Assembly: GCA_023387935.1 (NCBI GenBank)
Contig: JAEWHG010000118.1
Span: 1 to 26,038, forward strand
DNA from: Bacillota bacterium
GTDB lineage: Bacteria; Bacillota; Clostridia; Peptostreptococcales; Natronincolaceae
Length of the DNA: 26,038 bases
Direction: 5' to 3'
Below, in pieces: positions 16,051-23,789 of the stretch. Each line of letters starts with the position of its first letter. Position 1 is the first letter of the stretch. Made by a program: the position numbers and the translations under genes. Under the pieces are notes generated by a model. It was not told the DNA's origin. It did not search any database and saw only the letters and a list, made by a program, of their open reading frames with translations.

Positions 16051-16530
16051 TTGGCAAACAAAAAGATGAATCTACTGATGTTTAGTGGAGAGTATGATAA
16101 AGCAATGGCAGCCCTGATCCTAGCCAATACGGCAAGGGAAATGGATGTAGAGGTTACTATGTTCTTCGCCTTTTGGGGCTTATGCTTACTACGAGAACCA
16201 GAAAACGTTATAATGGATGGTAAAACAATGTATGAAAAAATGTTCAGCGCTATGACACCTAAGGGAGCTGAACAATTACCTCTTTCTAAAATGAATTTTA
16301 GTGGTATAGGCAAAGAAATGATGTTAGACATGATAGAGGATAATGATGCACCCCGTCTAATAGATTTTTTAAATGGAGCTAGAAAAAAAGGTGTTCAATT
16401 TTGTGCTTGCAAACTTTCTATGGAAATTATGGGCTTTAAAAAAGAAGAGCTTATTCCAGAAGTAGAAGTAATTGATGCAAAATCATATCTAAAGGATGCA
16501 CTAGAATCTGATATGCAACTATTTATCTAG
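16051..16530 (+). CDS. DsrE/DsrF-family (peroxiredoxin-like) sulfur-carrier protein
   Basis: This is a small DsrE-like protein of the type that carries sulfur as a cysteine persulfide. The fold begins MNLLMFSGEYDKAMAALILA. The conserved cysteine is in the FCACKLSMEIMG segment: Cys120 fits the family xACxxSMxxMG position, and Cys118 lies two residues before it. The open frame reaches an ATG at 16027, but AAGGAGG at 16037-16043 lies inside that extension. It is spaced seven bases from a TTG at 16051, so I start there (159 aa). It lies 58 bases after the desulfurase-like gene on the same strand and probably shares its transcript. A sulfur relay between them is inferred. Confidence 0.85.
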   Translation: MANKKMNLLMFSGEYDKAMAALILANTAREMDVEVTMFFAFWGLCLLREPENVIMDGKTMYEKMFSAMTPKGAEQLPLSKMNFSGIGKEMMLDMIEDNDAPRLIDFLNGARKKGVQFCACKLSMEIMGFKKEELIPEVEVIDAKSYLKDALESDMQLFI

Positions 16531-16590
16531 TTGTCTAATAATTTGTCTCTTACTTATATTTGCTTACATTTAAAAGTATATTAATCAAGA

Positions 16591-16625
16591 AGGCCCTTTG
16601 GAAAAAATAAATATCCAAAAGGCCT
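16591..16625. terminator. Hairpin between convergent genes
   Basis: AGGCCCTTTGGA pairs with TCCAAAAGGCCT around an 11-base loop, with one mismatch. It lies between the stop codons of the DsrE gene (plus) and the cyclodeaminase-like gene (minus). Neither flank has a clean T-run, so it is probably a shared, moderate terminator. Confidence 0.6.
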
Positions 16626-16671
16626 CTATTATTTCTAAAAAATTGTTTATAATCTTCTCCTGGCTCAATAA

Positions 16672-17229
16672 CTAATTTAGTTCAGCTTCCATTATTTCAA
16701 TTTCAGCAGATGCTTCATCAACAAATTCTTTATCTCTTATATACATTAAATTGAATTTTATATGATATATTAAAGACTTAAGAGTTACTTTCGCCATAAG
16801 AATGGAAGCTACTCCATCCGTTACTAAAACCTCACTTCCATCTCTAGTAGTCTTCTTAATTATTTCAATCATACTAAATATTTTTTTAGCCATTTCCAAA
16901 GGTATGTTAGCTGAATTTTTATAGTATTTCTCTAAGTTCTCATCATTATTCTTTTGGGCATCTATTACTTCCTTATATGCTTGTGTATCTATATCCATAA
17001 AATCGAGAAATTTCTCTCTTGCTTCAGAAGCTATATGTATGACTTCTTCCATATAATCTGCAACTTCATCAGATTTATCCTTATTCTTTAAAGTATGTCT
17101 TGCTACCATTTCAATAAGAGCAGCTGCTGAAGCTGCACATAGAGCCGCTATACAGCCTCCTGCGGGAGTGCATGGCTTAGTAGCAATATCTTTTAGAAAT
17201 TCATCTATAGATTTATCTGCTATTCTCAT
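16672..17229 (-). CDS. Cyclodeaminase/cyclohydrolase family protein (FTCD_C, FchA-like)
   Basis: This all-helical protein belongs to the formiminotetrahydrofolate cyclodeaminase family. The N-terminus IDEFLKDIATKPCTPAGGCIAA carries the hallmark PxPGGG-like turn, here CTPAGG, followed by the Ala-rich helix. Relatives include clostridial FchA, the methenyl-THF cyclohydrolase of the Wood-Ljungdahl branch, and glutamate formiminotransferase-cyclodeaminase. At 185 aa it is about 20 residues shorter than typical FchA. The start follows AAGGAGCGG. No other one-carbon gene is beside it, so the folate reaction is likely but not fixed by context. Confidence 0.78.
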   Translation of the reverse strand: MRIADKSIDEFLKDIATKPCTPAGGCIAALCAASAAALIEMVARHTLKNKDKSDEVADYMEEVIHIASEAREKFLDFMDIDTQAYKEVIDAQKNNDENLEKYYKNSANIPLEMAKKIFSMIEIIKKTTRDGSEVLVTDGVASILMAKVTLKSLIYHIKFNLMYIRDKEFVDEASAEIEIMEAELN

Positions 17230-17302
17230 TTTTCCGCTCCTTACCTAGTTTAAAGCATATACCTGTATTATTCCTAGATAAGGATATTTAAATTCATACT
17301 AT

Positions 17303-17719
17303 TTATAGCTTCAATGATCTCTCTCTAATCTTCATATCTTCTTCATCTAAACTTTCATCAAGTACTATATTATGTTGCATCGGTTTGCCATTTTCATCTA
17401 CGAATACAAATGTTACGAATCCATCACAAATAACAGAATCTGAATTGTTTTTAGTAACTTTACTATAAACCGTAAAGCTTGTTCTTCCTACTTTAACAAT
17501 TCGACTTTCCATATTGATAATATTCCCCTTGTTAGCAGGCGCAGTAAATGTCATGCCATGGACATTTACACAAACTATATTTTCTGGATGCTCTGTTTCC
17601 TTAGCAGCACAAACAAAACAACTTTCCACAAACCATTCTGCCATTCTTCCCGCAAACAATGTTCCATGATGATTTAAATCTTCGGACTTAACTAAACGTG
17701 TAGTATTTACCTTCCTCAT
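17303..17719 (-). CDS. Hotdog-fold acyl-CoA thioesterase
   Basis: This 138-aa single hotdog domain belongs to the YciA/BACH-like acyl-CoA hydrolase group. NHHGTLFAGRMAEWF is the substrate-site helix entry of that group. INMESRIVKVGRTSFTVYSKV is cut here in description but spans the long central strands at about residues 67-87. The usual acidic residue at the end of the helix is Glu (WFVES) instead of Asp. Kal, the 3-aminobutyryl-CoA ammonia-lyase of lysine fermentation, is also a small hotdog protein, but this sequence follows the thioesterase pattern. The ATG follows AAAGGAGGATCTAT. The acyl-CoA substrate is unknown. Confidence 0.8.
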   Translation of the reverse strand: MRKVNTTRLVKSEDLNHHGTLFAGRMAEWFVESCFVCAAKETEHPENIVCVNVHGMTFTAPANKGNIINMESRIVKVGRTSFTVYSKVTKNNSDSVICDGFVTFVFVDENGKPMQHNIVLDESLDEEDMKIRERSLKL

Positions 17720-17851
17720 ATAGATCCTCCTTTAAATAACTTAACTGTATAGCTATAATATTACCACATTCTTAAACGGAATATTGTGAAAATTTTGTAA
17801 TATATCTTCGAGGAATGATCTACACATTCTCATACTTTAGCATCACGCTTC

Positions 17852-19039
17852 TTAATTCATTAAAAGTGATAAAGTATTTTCCACTTGTAAAGCTGCGCCA
17901 ATGATTAGGCAATCTTCGTCTATATCGAAAAGACAATAATGGGCATCATGTATAATTCCTTTTTCATCGTTCCTACAACCTAATATGTAAAAGGCACTAG
18001 GAACAGCCTTAGCAAAATATGCAAAATCCTCAACACCTAGACTTGGCTGTTTAATAATATGTACTTTGTCTAATCCTAAAACCGCCTCTGCATTTGCCTT
18101 CACCATATCTACAATACGATCTGAATTAATTAATGCGGTATATCCTTCTTCTCTAATAAATTCTCCTCTTCCTCCCAAAGCCTCGGCTACTTTTGTTACA
18201 ATTTCTTCTATCCTACTTATTACGGTAGCTCTTGTTTCAATATCTAAAGTCCTTACTGTTCCTACTAGTTCTACCTTACCTGCTATAATATTTCCTTGAG
18301 TTCCACCTTTAATTGTTCCTATCGTTACTACGCCTGAACTTCTAGGGTCCAAATTTCTACTCACAATACTCTGGAGAGATGTAATTACTTGCCCAGCTAT
18401 CATTATGCTATCTACCCCATCTTGCGGATAGGCACCATGGCTATTTTTTCCATGGATTATAATCTTAATCGTATCTGATGAAGCGTTCATTTGGCCATAT
18501 TTAACGCCAACTTCTCCTACTTTAATATCCGAAGATACATGCAGTCCTAAAACAGCATCTACTTTAGGATTTTCCATGACACCAGCTTCTATCATAGGTT
18601 TCGCTCCTCCTACTGTTTCTTCCGCTGGCTGAAAAAACAATTTTACATTACCTTCTAACTCATTCTCCATTTCTTTAAGTATCCTTGCTGCACCCAAAAG
18701 AATTGTCATGTGGGCATCATGTCCACAACCATGCATTTTTCCAGCAATAGTTGATTTATAAGGTACTTCTTTTTCATCCTGAATTGGCAAAGCATCCATG
18801 TCCGCTCTAAGGCCTATGGTTTTACCGCCATATTTGCCTCGTATTATACCTACAACACCAGTACCTGCTACTCCCTGTACATACTCTATTCCTAGTGCTT
18901 CTAAATGCTCAACAATTTTATCCCTTGTACGGAACTCTTCCATTCCAAGCTCAGGATTCATATGAAAATCCCTTCTAATATCTACCATCCAAGCTTTTAT
19001 TTCTTCTGCCTTAAGCAATATATTATGAAATTTCATCAT
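17852..19039 (-). CDS. M20-family amidohydrolase (N-acyl-amino acid or N-acetyl-diaminopimelate deacylase type)
   Basis: This is a zinc peptidase/amidohydrolase of the M20D group (395 aa). Metal-site residues are in GCGHDAHM (Cys105, His107) and PAEE (Glu140, Glu141), with a downstream GLHV histidine. A dimerisation domain lies at about residues 185-295. The group contains N-acyl-L-amino acid amidohydrolases, indole-acetyl-amino acid hydrolases and N-acetyl-diaminopimelate deacetylase; sequence alone does not separate them. The start overlaps the ldcA stop (TAATG), so translation is coupled to ldcA. The lysA gene is two genes upstream. That neighbourhood favours a substrate related to diaminopimelate or cell-wall peptides, but this is inference. 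Confidence 0.85.
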   Translation of the reverse strand: MMKFHNILLKAEEIKAWMVDIRRDFHMNPELGMEEFRTRDKIVEHLEALGIEYVQGVAGTGVVGIIRGKYGGKTIGLRADMDALPIQDEKEVPYKSTIAGKMHGCGHDAHMTILLGAARILKEMENELEGNVKLFFQPAEETVGGAKPMIEAGVMENPKVDAVLGLHVSSDIKVGEVGVKYGQMNASSDTIKIIIHGKNSHGAYPQDGVDSIMIAGQVITSLQSIVSRNLDPRSSGVVTIGTIKGGTQGNIIAGKVELVGTVRTLDIETRATVISRIEEIVTKVAEALGGRGEFIREEGYTALINSDRIVDMVKANAEAVLGLDKVHIIKQPSLGVEDFAYFAKAVPSAFYILGCRNDEKGIIHDAHYCLFDIDEDCLIIGAALQVENTLSLLMN

Positions 19040-19968
19040 TAAACCGTTGCACCTTCTTCAATGATAAGTCTGCCTTCATCTCCATCTAAAAATGCTTTTA
19101 CGCCAAAAGGAAGAGTTACCTTTGGTGTACAGTGTCCTGCCTTTAAATCAAAAATAGTTGGTTTTCCATAAGGTATTATTATTTCATTAAAAACCTCCAT
19201 CAAACTTAAGCTTTCCTCAGGACTCTCAGGATCGCATTCTTTCCAGTCCCCAAGAATAAATCCTGCTGCATCATCAAGCTTACCTCCTAAAGCTAATTGC
19301 GTAAGCATCCGATCAACACTGTAAGGCTCTTCACCTATTTCCTCTAAAAATAGTATTTTTCCTCTCGTGTCAATTTCATACGGTGTTCCCATTGTGGCAG
19401 CTATTAAAGATAGATTTCCTCCAATAATTACGCCTCTAGCTTTACCTCCTACAAGACATTGAACCTTATGATCTATTGGGTTAGAAATTACCCCCATTTC
19501 CTTTGTATCCATAATAGACCTTAAAAATTCTTTCTTAGAAAAGTCATCTAGGCCATGAGCAATGTCGGAAGATCCCATAGGTCCATGGAAGCTTACCAGG
19601 TTACAAATTTGATTCATAGCCATATGTAATACAGTGATATCACTATACCCTACAAAAACCTTTGGATTTGCTTTTATTATTTCAAAATCTACCTTATTCA
19701 ATATTTTAGGAGCTCCATAGCCTCCTCTTAAGCAAATTATCCCATCTATTTCTTTATCTGCGAACATTTTGTTTAATTCTTCTGCCCTAAGTTGATCTTT
19801 CCCAGCTAGATATCCATGGGTAGCAAAGCAACTCGCTGACAATTTAACATTAAATCCTAAGTCCTGCAACTGTTGCTTTGCCAGCTTCACATTTTTCTTT
19901 GTCGTTGGACTAGAAGGCGCTACGATTCCAATTGTATCTCCAAATTTCAATGCCTTTGGTTTAAGCAT
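19039..19968 (-). CDS. ldcA: Muramoyltetrapeptide L,D-carboxypeptidase (S66 family)
   Basis: This serine peptidase removes the terminal D-Ala from muropeptide tetrapeptides at the bond after diaminopimelate, during cell-wall recycling. The S66 catalytic triad is visible: Ser109 in GYSDIT, Glu210 in FLEEIG and His279 in KAGHCTP. The frame opens at an ATG at 19983, but GGGGGGAATGTTT places the ribosome in front of the third ATG, at 19968, so I start there (309 aa). It has no signal peptide and is probably cytoplasmic. Its stop overlaps the start of the M20 gene. Only about 15 bases separate the T-run of the lysA terminator from its start codon, so it has no promoter of its own there. Confidence 0.92.
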   Translation of the reverse strand: MLKPKALKFGDTIGIVAPSSPTTKKNVKLAKQQLQDLGFNVKLSASCFATHGYLAGKDQLRAEELNKMFADKEIDGIICLRGGYGAPKILNKVDFEIIKANPKVFVGYSDITVLHMAMNQICNLVSFHGPMGSSDIAHGLDDFSKKEFLRSIMDTKEMGVISNPIDHKVQCLVGGKARGVIIGGNLSLIAATMGTPYEIDTRGKILFLEEIGEEPYSVDRMLTQLALGGKLDDAAGFILGDWKECDPESPEESLSLMEVFNEIIIPYGKPTIFDLKAGHCTPKVTLPFGVKAFLDGDEGRLIIEEGATV

Positions 19969-19983
19969 AAACATTCCCCCCAT

Positions 19984-20011
19984 AAAAAAATTAGGGCTAC
20001 ATTAGCCCTAA
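19984..20011 (-). terminator. Intrinsic terminator between lysA and ldcA
   Basis: The minus strand reads TTAGGGCTA-ATG-TAGCCCTAA followed by seven T. The 9-bp stem is perfect. It begins six bases past the lysA stop and ends about 15 bases before the ldcA start. Confidence 0.9.
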
Positions 20012-20017
20012 TAATAC

Positions 20018-21349
20018 TTATGCTCCAAATGTTAATTTTGTGCTTCGAATATTATCTAAATGGTGTGGAATTATTTCTTTGTTTAATAAATCTTCATAGT
20101 TTTCTCTTTCCACCATAAGTTCAGCCTTTCCTTCACTTACTAATACTACAGCAGGTCTTGGTAACTTGTTGTAATTACTAGCCATGGAGTAATTATATGC
20201 GCCAGTAGCAAAAACAGCTAGAATATCTCCAGATTCAATTTTAGGCACTTTTAGGTCCCAAATCAAAATGTCCCCAGATTCACAGCACTTTCCTGCTATT
20301 GTAACAACTTCTTCAGGCTTTTCATTCGCTTTATTCGCTACAATCGCATCATATTTCGCTTTATATAGAGCAGGTCGTGGATTATCTGGAAGTCCACCAT
20401 CCACACTAATATAAGTTCTTACATTCGATATTTCTTTTATAGCGCCTAGAGTATATAGTGTCATCCCAGCTTCTCCTACAATCCATCTACCAGGCTCAAT
20501 AATAACCGTAGGCATGTCCAAACCAAACTCTTTACAGCCCTCTTTTACAGTTTCCATAATAGGATCTATGAAGAAAGAAATAGGCTTTGTCTCCTCATCG
20601 TCTTCATTATAGTGAATACCGAATCCACCCCCTGTGTTTAATTCTTCTACTAAAAAGCCTAAGTTTTCTTTTAAATCCTTAATAAGACTCAATACGGTTT
20701 TAATAGCAATAAGCTGAGAATCAACTTCGAACAATTGGGAACCTACGTGAAAATGAAAACCCTTTAAGTCCAAATTAGAGGAATCTATTGCCTTTTTTAC
20801 TGTATTTTCAATAACATCTTTCTCTAGTGGAATACCAAACTTAGAATCCGTTTGCCCAGTAGTAATGTATTGATGCGTTTTACCTCCCACTCCAGGAGTG
20901 ATTCTAAAAAGTATTTTAACTTTTTTTCCTTGGTCCTTTGCAATATGATTTAACATTTCTAGCTCATACAAATTATCTACAATAATTCTTCCAACATTAT
21001 TCGTGACAGCTAGGATTAATTCTTCATAGGATTTATTATTTCCATGGAATATTACTTTCTCCATAGGAAAATCTGCCTTTATAGCAGTATACAGTTCTCC
21101 ACCAGAAACCACATCCAAGCCCAAGCCTTCTGCCTCTATTATTTTGCACATGGCCATAGTTAAAAATGCTTTACTTGCATATGCCGCCTTTGTATTTGGA
21201 TATTTTCTTAAAAAATTATCTCTGACATCCGTACATTTATTCCTTATTCTATCCTCTGAAATTACATATAATGGTGTACCAAAAGTTTTCGCAAGTTCTA
21301 CAGTATCACAATTTTCAAATATATAATGACTCGTGTTTTTAAAGTTCAT
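20018..21349 (-). CDS. lysA: Diaminopimelate decarboxylase
   Basis: This fold-III PLP enzyme decarboxylates meso-diaminopimelate to L-lysine, the last step of lysine synthesis. YASKAF carries the PLP lysine (Lys60). FHVGSQ, NTGGGFG, EPGRWIVGEAG and the C-terminal CCESGD that closes the dimer active site are all present. The frame runs up to a TTG at 21475, but that lies inside the promoter. The ATG at 21349 follows GAGGAGATG, so the protein is 443 aa. Transcription starts near 21440, giving a 90-base structured leader. It is striking that an organism with a lysine-degrading operon keeps this gene close by. Confidence 0.95.
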   Translation of the reverse strand: MNFKNTSHYIFENCDTVELAKTFGTPLYVISEDRIRNKCTDVRDNFLRKYPNTKAAYASKAFLTMAMCKIIEAEGLGLDVVSGGELYTAIKADFPMEKVIFHGNNKSYEELILAVTNNVGRIIVDNLYELEMLNHIAKDQGKKVKILFRITPGVGGKTHQYITTGQTDSKFGIPLEKDVIENTVKKAIDSSNLDLKGFHFHVGSQLFEVDSQLIAIKTVLSLIKDLKENLGFLVEELNTGGGFGIHYNEDDEETKPISFFIDPIMETVKEGCKEFGLDMPTVIIEPGRWIVGEAGMTLYTLGAIKEISNVRTYISVDGGLPDNPRPALYKAKYDAIVANKANEKPEEVVTIAGKCCESGDILIWDLKVPKIESGDILAVFATGAYNYSMASNYNKLPRPAVVLVSEGKAELMVERENYEDLLNKEIIPHHLDNIRSTKLTFGA

Positions 21350-21380
21350 TGAAACATCTCCTCGAATTAGTAGAATTTTT

Positions 21381-21429
21381 TGAAAATGTGCAACTTGGTG
21401 TTTTGCATTCCCTAGTTTCTCCATTTTCA
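21381..21429 (-). promoter_or_regulatory. Structured leader of lysA
   Basis: In the lysA transcript TGAAAATG (21429-21422) pairs with CATTTTCA (21388-21381). TGCAA (21407-21403) pairs with TTGCA (21393-21389) around a 9-base loop. The 3' side is 13 continuous paired bases, while the 5' side has a 14-base bulge, GAGAAACTAGGGAA. It is too small for a lysine riboswitch. It ends about 31 bases before the start codon. Confidence 0.5.
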
Positions 21430-21446
21430 TTTTTAAATTAGCTATA

Positions 21447-21475
21447 ATAATACTACAGAATAGTTTTAATTTCAA
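21447..21475 (-). promoter_or_regulatory. Sigma-A promoter of lysA
   Basis: Minus strand TTGAAA, 17 bases, TATTAT. Transcription should start near 21440. Confidence 0.8.
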
Positions 21476-21493
21476 TATTTACTGCGGATAAAT

Positions 21494-21529
21494 TAAACAA
21501 AGTATGGAAGCCTTTAAACCTCCACACTT
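21494..21529 (-). terminator. Intrinsic terminator of the EamA transporter gene
   Basis: Minus strand AAGTGTGGAGG pairs with CTTCCATACTT around an 8-base loop, with G-U pairs, and is followed by TGTTTAATTTAT. It begins about 30 bases past the stop codon at 21559. Confidence 0.75.
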
Positions 21530-21558
21530 TTTATAATTATTAGAGCATTTTGTTAGAA

Positions 21559-22428
21559 CTATTCTATAGAATGTTTTTTTGCATAATTCATAATATAAAT
21601 AGATCTTGCTGTAATTCCAGCGATTACAACAATCCCCCCTACTATTGCCCATTTTCCAGGAATTTCTCCTACGACTAAAAATGTCCAAATCGGATTTAAA
21701 ATAGGCTCTATTACTGGAATTAATATGGCCTCTAATGCAGATACAGACTTAATAGCCTTAGCGTATATAATATATGGAAGTCCTAGTTGAATTGTCCCCA
21801 TAAGTACTATCCCTACCCAGGTACTGGTACTTGGCATAGATTGGAACATAAACGGAATACCTACAATACAAGCTAAAATATTCCCTAGCAGAACAGACTC
21901 CACAGGAGAACCATCCTTTTGCATTCTCATAGCTAAGACTACACCCGCAAAGCTCATACCACTAATTACTGCCCAGAAATTTCCCCACATATTTCTAGTA
22001 TCTAAATCGCCTATGAAGAAAAGAATCATCCCACCAATAACAACAATAATTGTCATCCAATCTACTTTGGTAGTTCGTTCTTTAACTAAAAAGATTCCAA
22101 ATAAAGCTACGTAAATAGGTGCCGTATATTGAAGAAGTATTGTATTAGCACTAGTCGTCATTTTGTTAGCTACTACAAAAGTGATTACCGTAGTTGCATA
22201 TGAAATAGCACCAAAAATTTGAGCCTTTGACCAGTTAAATTGTGGTTTCTTAATATACGCCCATATAAATAAAGCGGATATACCACTTCTGGCACCTGCT
22301 ATAGCTATGGGATTCCAATCAATCAATTTAATAAAAACGCCACCAAGACTCCACAACAAGGCTGTTATTATTAAATATAGTGTAGCCTTCTTCTTTAAGC
22401 GTGCCGATTCAATTTCTCCCAAATCCAA
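21559..22428 (-). CDS. EamA/DMT-family transporter
   Basis: This integral membrane protein has two EamA repeats, each of about five membrane helices. The first starts at TLYLIITALLWSLGGVFIKL and the second at about residue 150 with MWGNFWAVISGMSFAGVV. Members export amino acids, metabolites or drugs; the substrate cannot be read here. The frame extends to a TTG at 22461. AAAGGGTGAGG lies just before a TTG at 22428, which I take as the start (289 aa). It has its own strong promoter and terminator. lysA lies directly downstream on the same strand, so a role in lysine or related export is possible but unsupported beyond that. Confidence 0.85.
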   Translation of the reverse strand: MDLGEIESARLKKKATLYLIITALLWSLGGVFIKLIDWNPIAIAGARSGISALFIWAYIKKPQFNWSKAQIFGAISYATTVITFVVANKMTTSANTILLQYTAPIYVALFGIFLVKERTTKVDWMTIIVVIGGMILFFIGDLDTRNMWGNFWAVISGMSFAGVVLAMRMQKDGSPVESVLLGNILACIVGIPFMFQSMPSTSTWVGIVLMGTIQLGLPYIIYAKAIKSVSALEAILIPVIEPILNPIWTFLVVGEIPGKWAIVGGIVVIAGITARSIYIMNYAKKHSIE

Positions 22429-22505
22429 TTTCCTCACCCTTTCAACTTTAAATTGAACCAATGTAATAATTCGTATTTAGAACTAGTCTATATCTTTTAA
22501 TGCTA

Positions 22506-22534
22506 ATATTACCACGCGTGAACTTTTCAGTCAA
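22506..22534 (-). promoter_or_regulatory. Sigma-A promoter of the EamA transporter gene
   Basis: Minus strand TTGACT, 17 bases, TAATAT, close to consensus. The spacer contains CACGCGTG, an 8-bp palindrome that could bind a repressor. Transcription should start near 22499. Confidence 0.78.
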
Positions 22535-22730
22535 TTTTAAATTTTCACTAATTCTTCTTATATAGGGATATAGGAACATTGCTATTATATTTATAAAGTT
22601 TATCATTTATTTTAATTAATCATTTTTTATAAAAAAATCGCAAAAGTACAGTTTGTTGATATATAATATTGATTATAGTTAATAATCTTATAAAGATTAA
22701 ATATATATAATAAGAAAGATAGGTGACAAT

Positions 22731-23399
22731 ATGGAAAACAATATTCAAAAATCAGTATCAAATAAAAGATATACACTAAAAGAAGAAATAGCGAACGGAA
22801 TCACCCACGGTCTGGGAGTAATATTTGGCATTGTAGCCTTAACTATTTTATTAGTTTTTTCCATAAAGAAAGGAGAACCTTTATCCATTGTTTCTTTCAG
22901 CATTTATGGAGCTTGTATAATTTTAATGTTTCTATCCTCTACTCTTTACCACAGTATTCCTAATGAAAACATTAAGAAGATACTTAGAGTATTCGATCAT
23001 TCTTCTATATACTTATTTATTGCAGGGACATACACCCCAATTGCTCTACTTACTATGGATGGCTATATAAGAATTGGAGTCTTAGTAGCTGTATGGTCCA
23101 TTGCCTTATTTGGTATAATATTTAAAATAACTACCTACAAAAAAATGGATAAATTCAAAAAAATATCTCTAGGTCTATATTTAGGTATGGGTTGGATAGC
23201 AGTTTTCACAGTAAAACCAATCATTCAAACTGCATCCTTAAAATTTTTCATATGGATTTTAATTGGAGGATTAATATATACATTAGGTACCATTTTCTAC
23301 AGCATGAAAAAACTTCCTTACAGCCACGCAATATGGCATGTTTTTGTTCTGGGTGCTAGTGTCGTTCACTTTTTAGGCATATTTTTATATTTAGCATAA
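22731..23399 (+). CDS. Hemolysin III family (PAQR/YqfA-like) membrane protein
   Basis: This 222-aa integral membrane protein has seven predicted helices and belongs to the HlyIII/PAQR group. Family motifs are NGITHGLGVIFG at the first helix, LSSTLYHSI and FDHSSIYLFIAGTYTP in the middle, and HAIWHVFVLGASVVHF at the end. The conserved His, Ser and Asp residues would form the internal metal site. Despite the family name, many members are not toxins; a role in membrane lipid homeostasis is more likely. The ATG follows a weak AGGTGAC site. I see no convincing promoter in the 270 bases upstream. A terminator follows at 23455. Confidence 0.9.
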   Translation: MENNIQKSVSNKRYTLKEEIANGITHGLGVIFGIVALTILLVFSIKKGEPLSIVSFSIYGACIILMFLSSTLYHSIPNENIKKILRVFDHSSIYLFIAGTYTPIALLTMDGYIRIGVLVAVWSIALFGIIFKITTYKKMDKFKKISLGLYLGMGWIAVFTVKPIIQTASLKFFIWILIGGLIYTLGTIFYSMKKLPYSHAIWHVFVLGASVVHFLGIFLYLA

Positions 23400-23454
23400 A
23401 AATAAGTAGGCTCAGTGTTTAAATCATAATGTATAAATATATCAAAATACCTTG

Positions 23455-23482
23455 GGGATGACTCTTAAGAGCATCCCTTTTA
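23455..23482 (+). terminator. Intrinsic terminator of the hemolysin III gene
   Basis: GGGATG, a bulged A, CTCTTAAGAG, CATCCC, then TTTTATT. The outer stem is 6 bp and the inner stem 3 bp. Confidence 0.85.
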
Positions 23483-23550
23483 TTGTGAATACAACAAGGT
23501 TCCTAGAAGCCATCTTGAGTCTTGATTGCGCCGATGGGTGGGATTCTTAT
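23483..23550 (+). repeat. 68-nt repeat element, copy 1
   Basis: This copy matches 23824-23891 at 56 of 68 positions with no gap. The central 22 bases, from CCATCTTGAG to GATTGCGC, are identical. It starts directly at the end of the hemolysin III terminator and runs into the hairpin at 23548. Orientation is the same as copy 2. Confidence 0.85.
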
Positions 23551-23577
23551 TATAGAGTAGATTTAAACTCTATAATA
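23548..23577. other. 11-bp AT-rich hairpin after repeat copy 1
   Basis: TATTATAGAGT and ACTCTATAATA are perfect reverse complements around an 8-base loop. It may be a weak terminator or an operator near the riboswitch promoter at 23608. No T-run follows. Confidence 0.5.
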
Positions 23578-23607
23578 TAATTAATTTTCAATATATTTAA
23601 TTTTTTC

Positions 23608-23636
23608 TTGACATAGATATTTTTTAGTGATAAATT
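23608..23636 (+). promoter_or_regulatory. Sigma-A promoter of the metY-metA operon
   Basis: A consensus TTGACA, 17 bases, then TAAATT. The -10 is preceded by TGA, giving an extended -10. Transcription should start near 23643, just before the SAM riboswitch. Confidence 0.85.
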
Positions 23637-23660
23637 AAATACCATAAACTTAATAACCAA

Positions 23661-23764
23661 CTCTTATAGAGAGCGGCGGAGGGACTGGCCCTATGAAGCC
23701 CGGCAACCAGCATATAATATGCATGGTGCTAAATCCTGTAGGTAATTTACCTAAGAGATGAGGG
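23661..23764 (+). promoter_or_regulatory. SAM-I (S-box) riboswitch
   Basis: The conserved S-box core is plain: AGAGCGGCGGAGGGACTGGC, then TGAAGCCCGGCAACC, GGTGCTAAATCC and GAGATGAGGG. CTCTTAT (23661-23667) pairs with ATGAGGG (23758-23764) to form the P1 helix. S-boxes bind S-adenosylmethionine and switch off methionine genes by termination. The terminator follows at 23790, and metY and metA lie downstream, as expected. Confidence 0.97.
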
Positions 23765-23789
23765 GGATCAGTAATCCGTAATGCTTAAT

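Noticed and set aside
17303..17719. Kal (3-aminobutyryl-CoA ammonia-lyase) displaced from the kam cluster
   Set aside because: It is a hotdog protein of similar size, but its NHHGTLFAGRMAEWF motif follows the thioesterase pattern, and it lies 10 kb from the kam operon on its own.
21350..21558. Lysine (L-box) riboswitch upstream of lysA
   Set aside because: The leader is only about 90 bases and lacks the five-helix L-box core; the hairpin at 21494-21529 is the terminator of the upstream transporter gene.
22462..22730. Sigma-A promoter for the hemolysin III gene
   Set aside because: Several TATAAT-like strings occur (for example 22662-22667), but none has an acceptable -35 at 16-18 bases in this AT-rich region.
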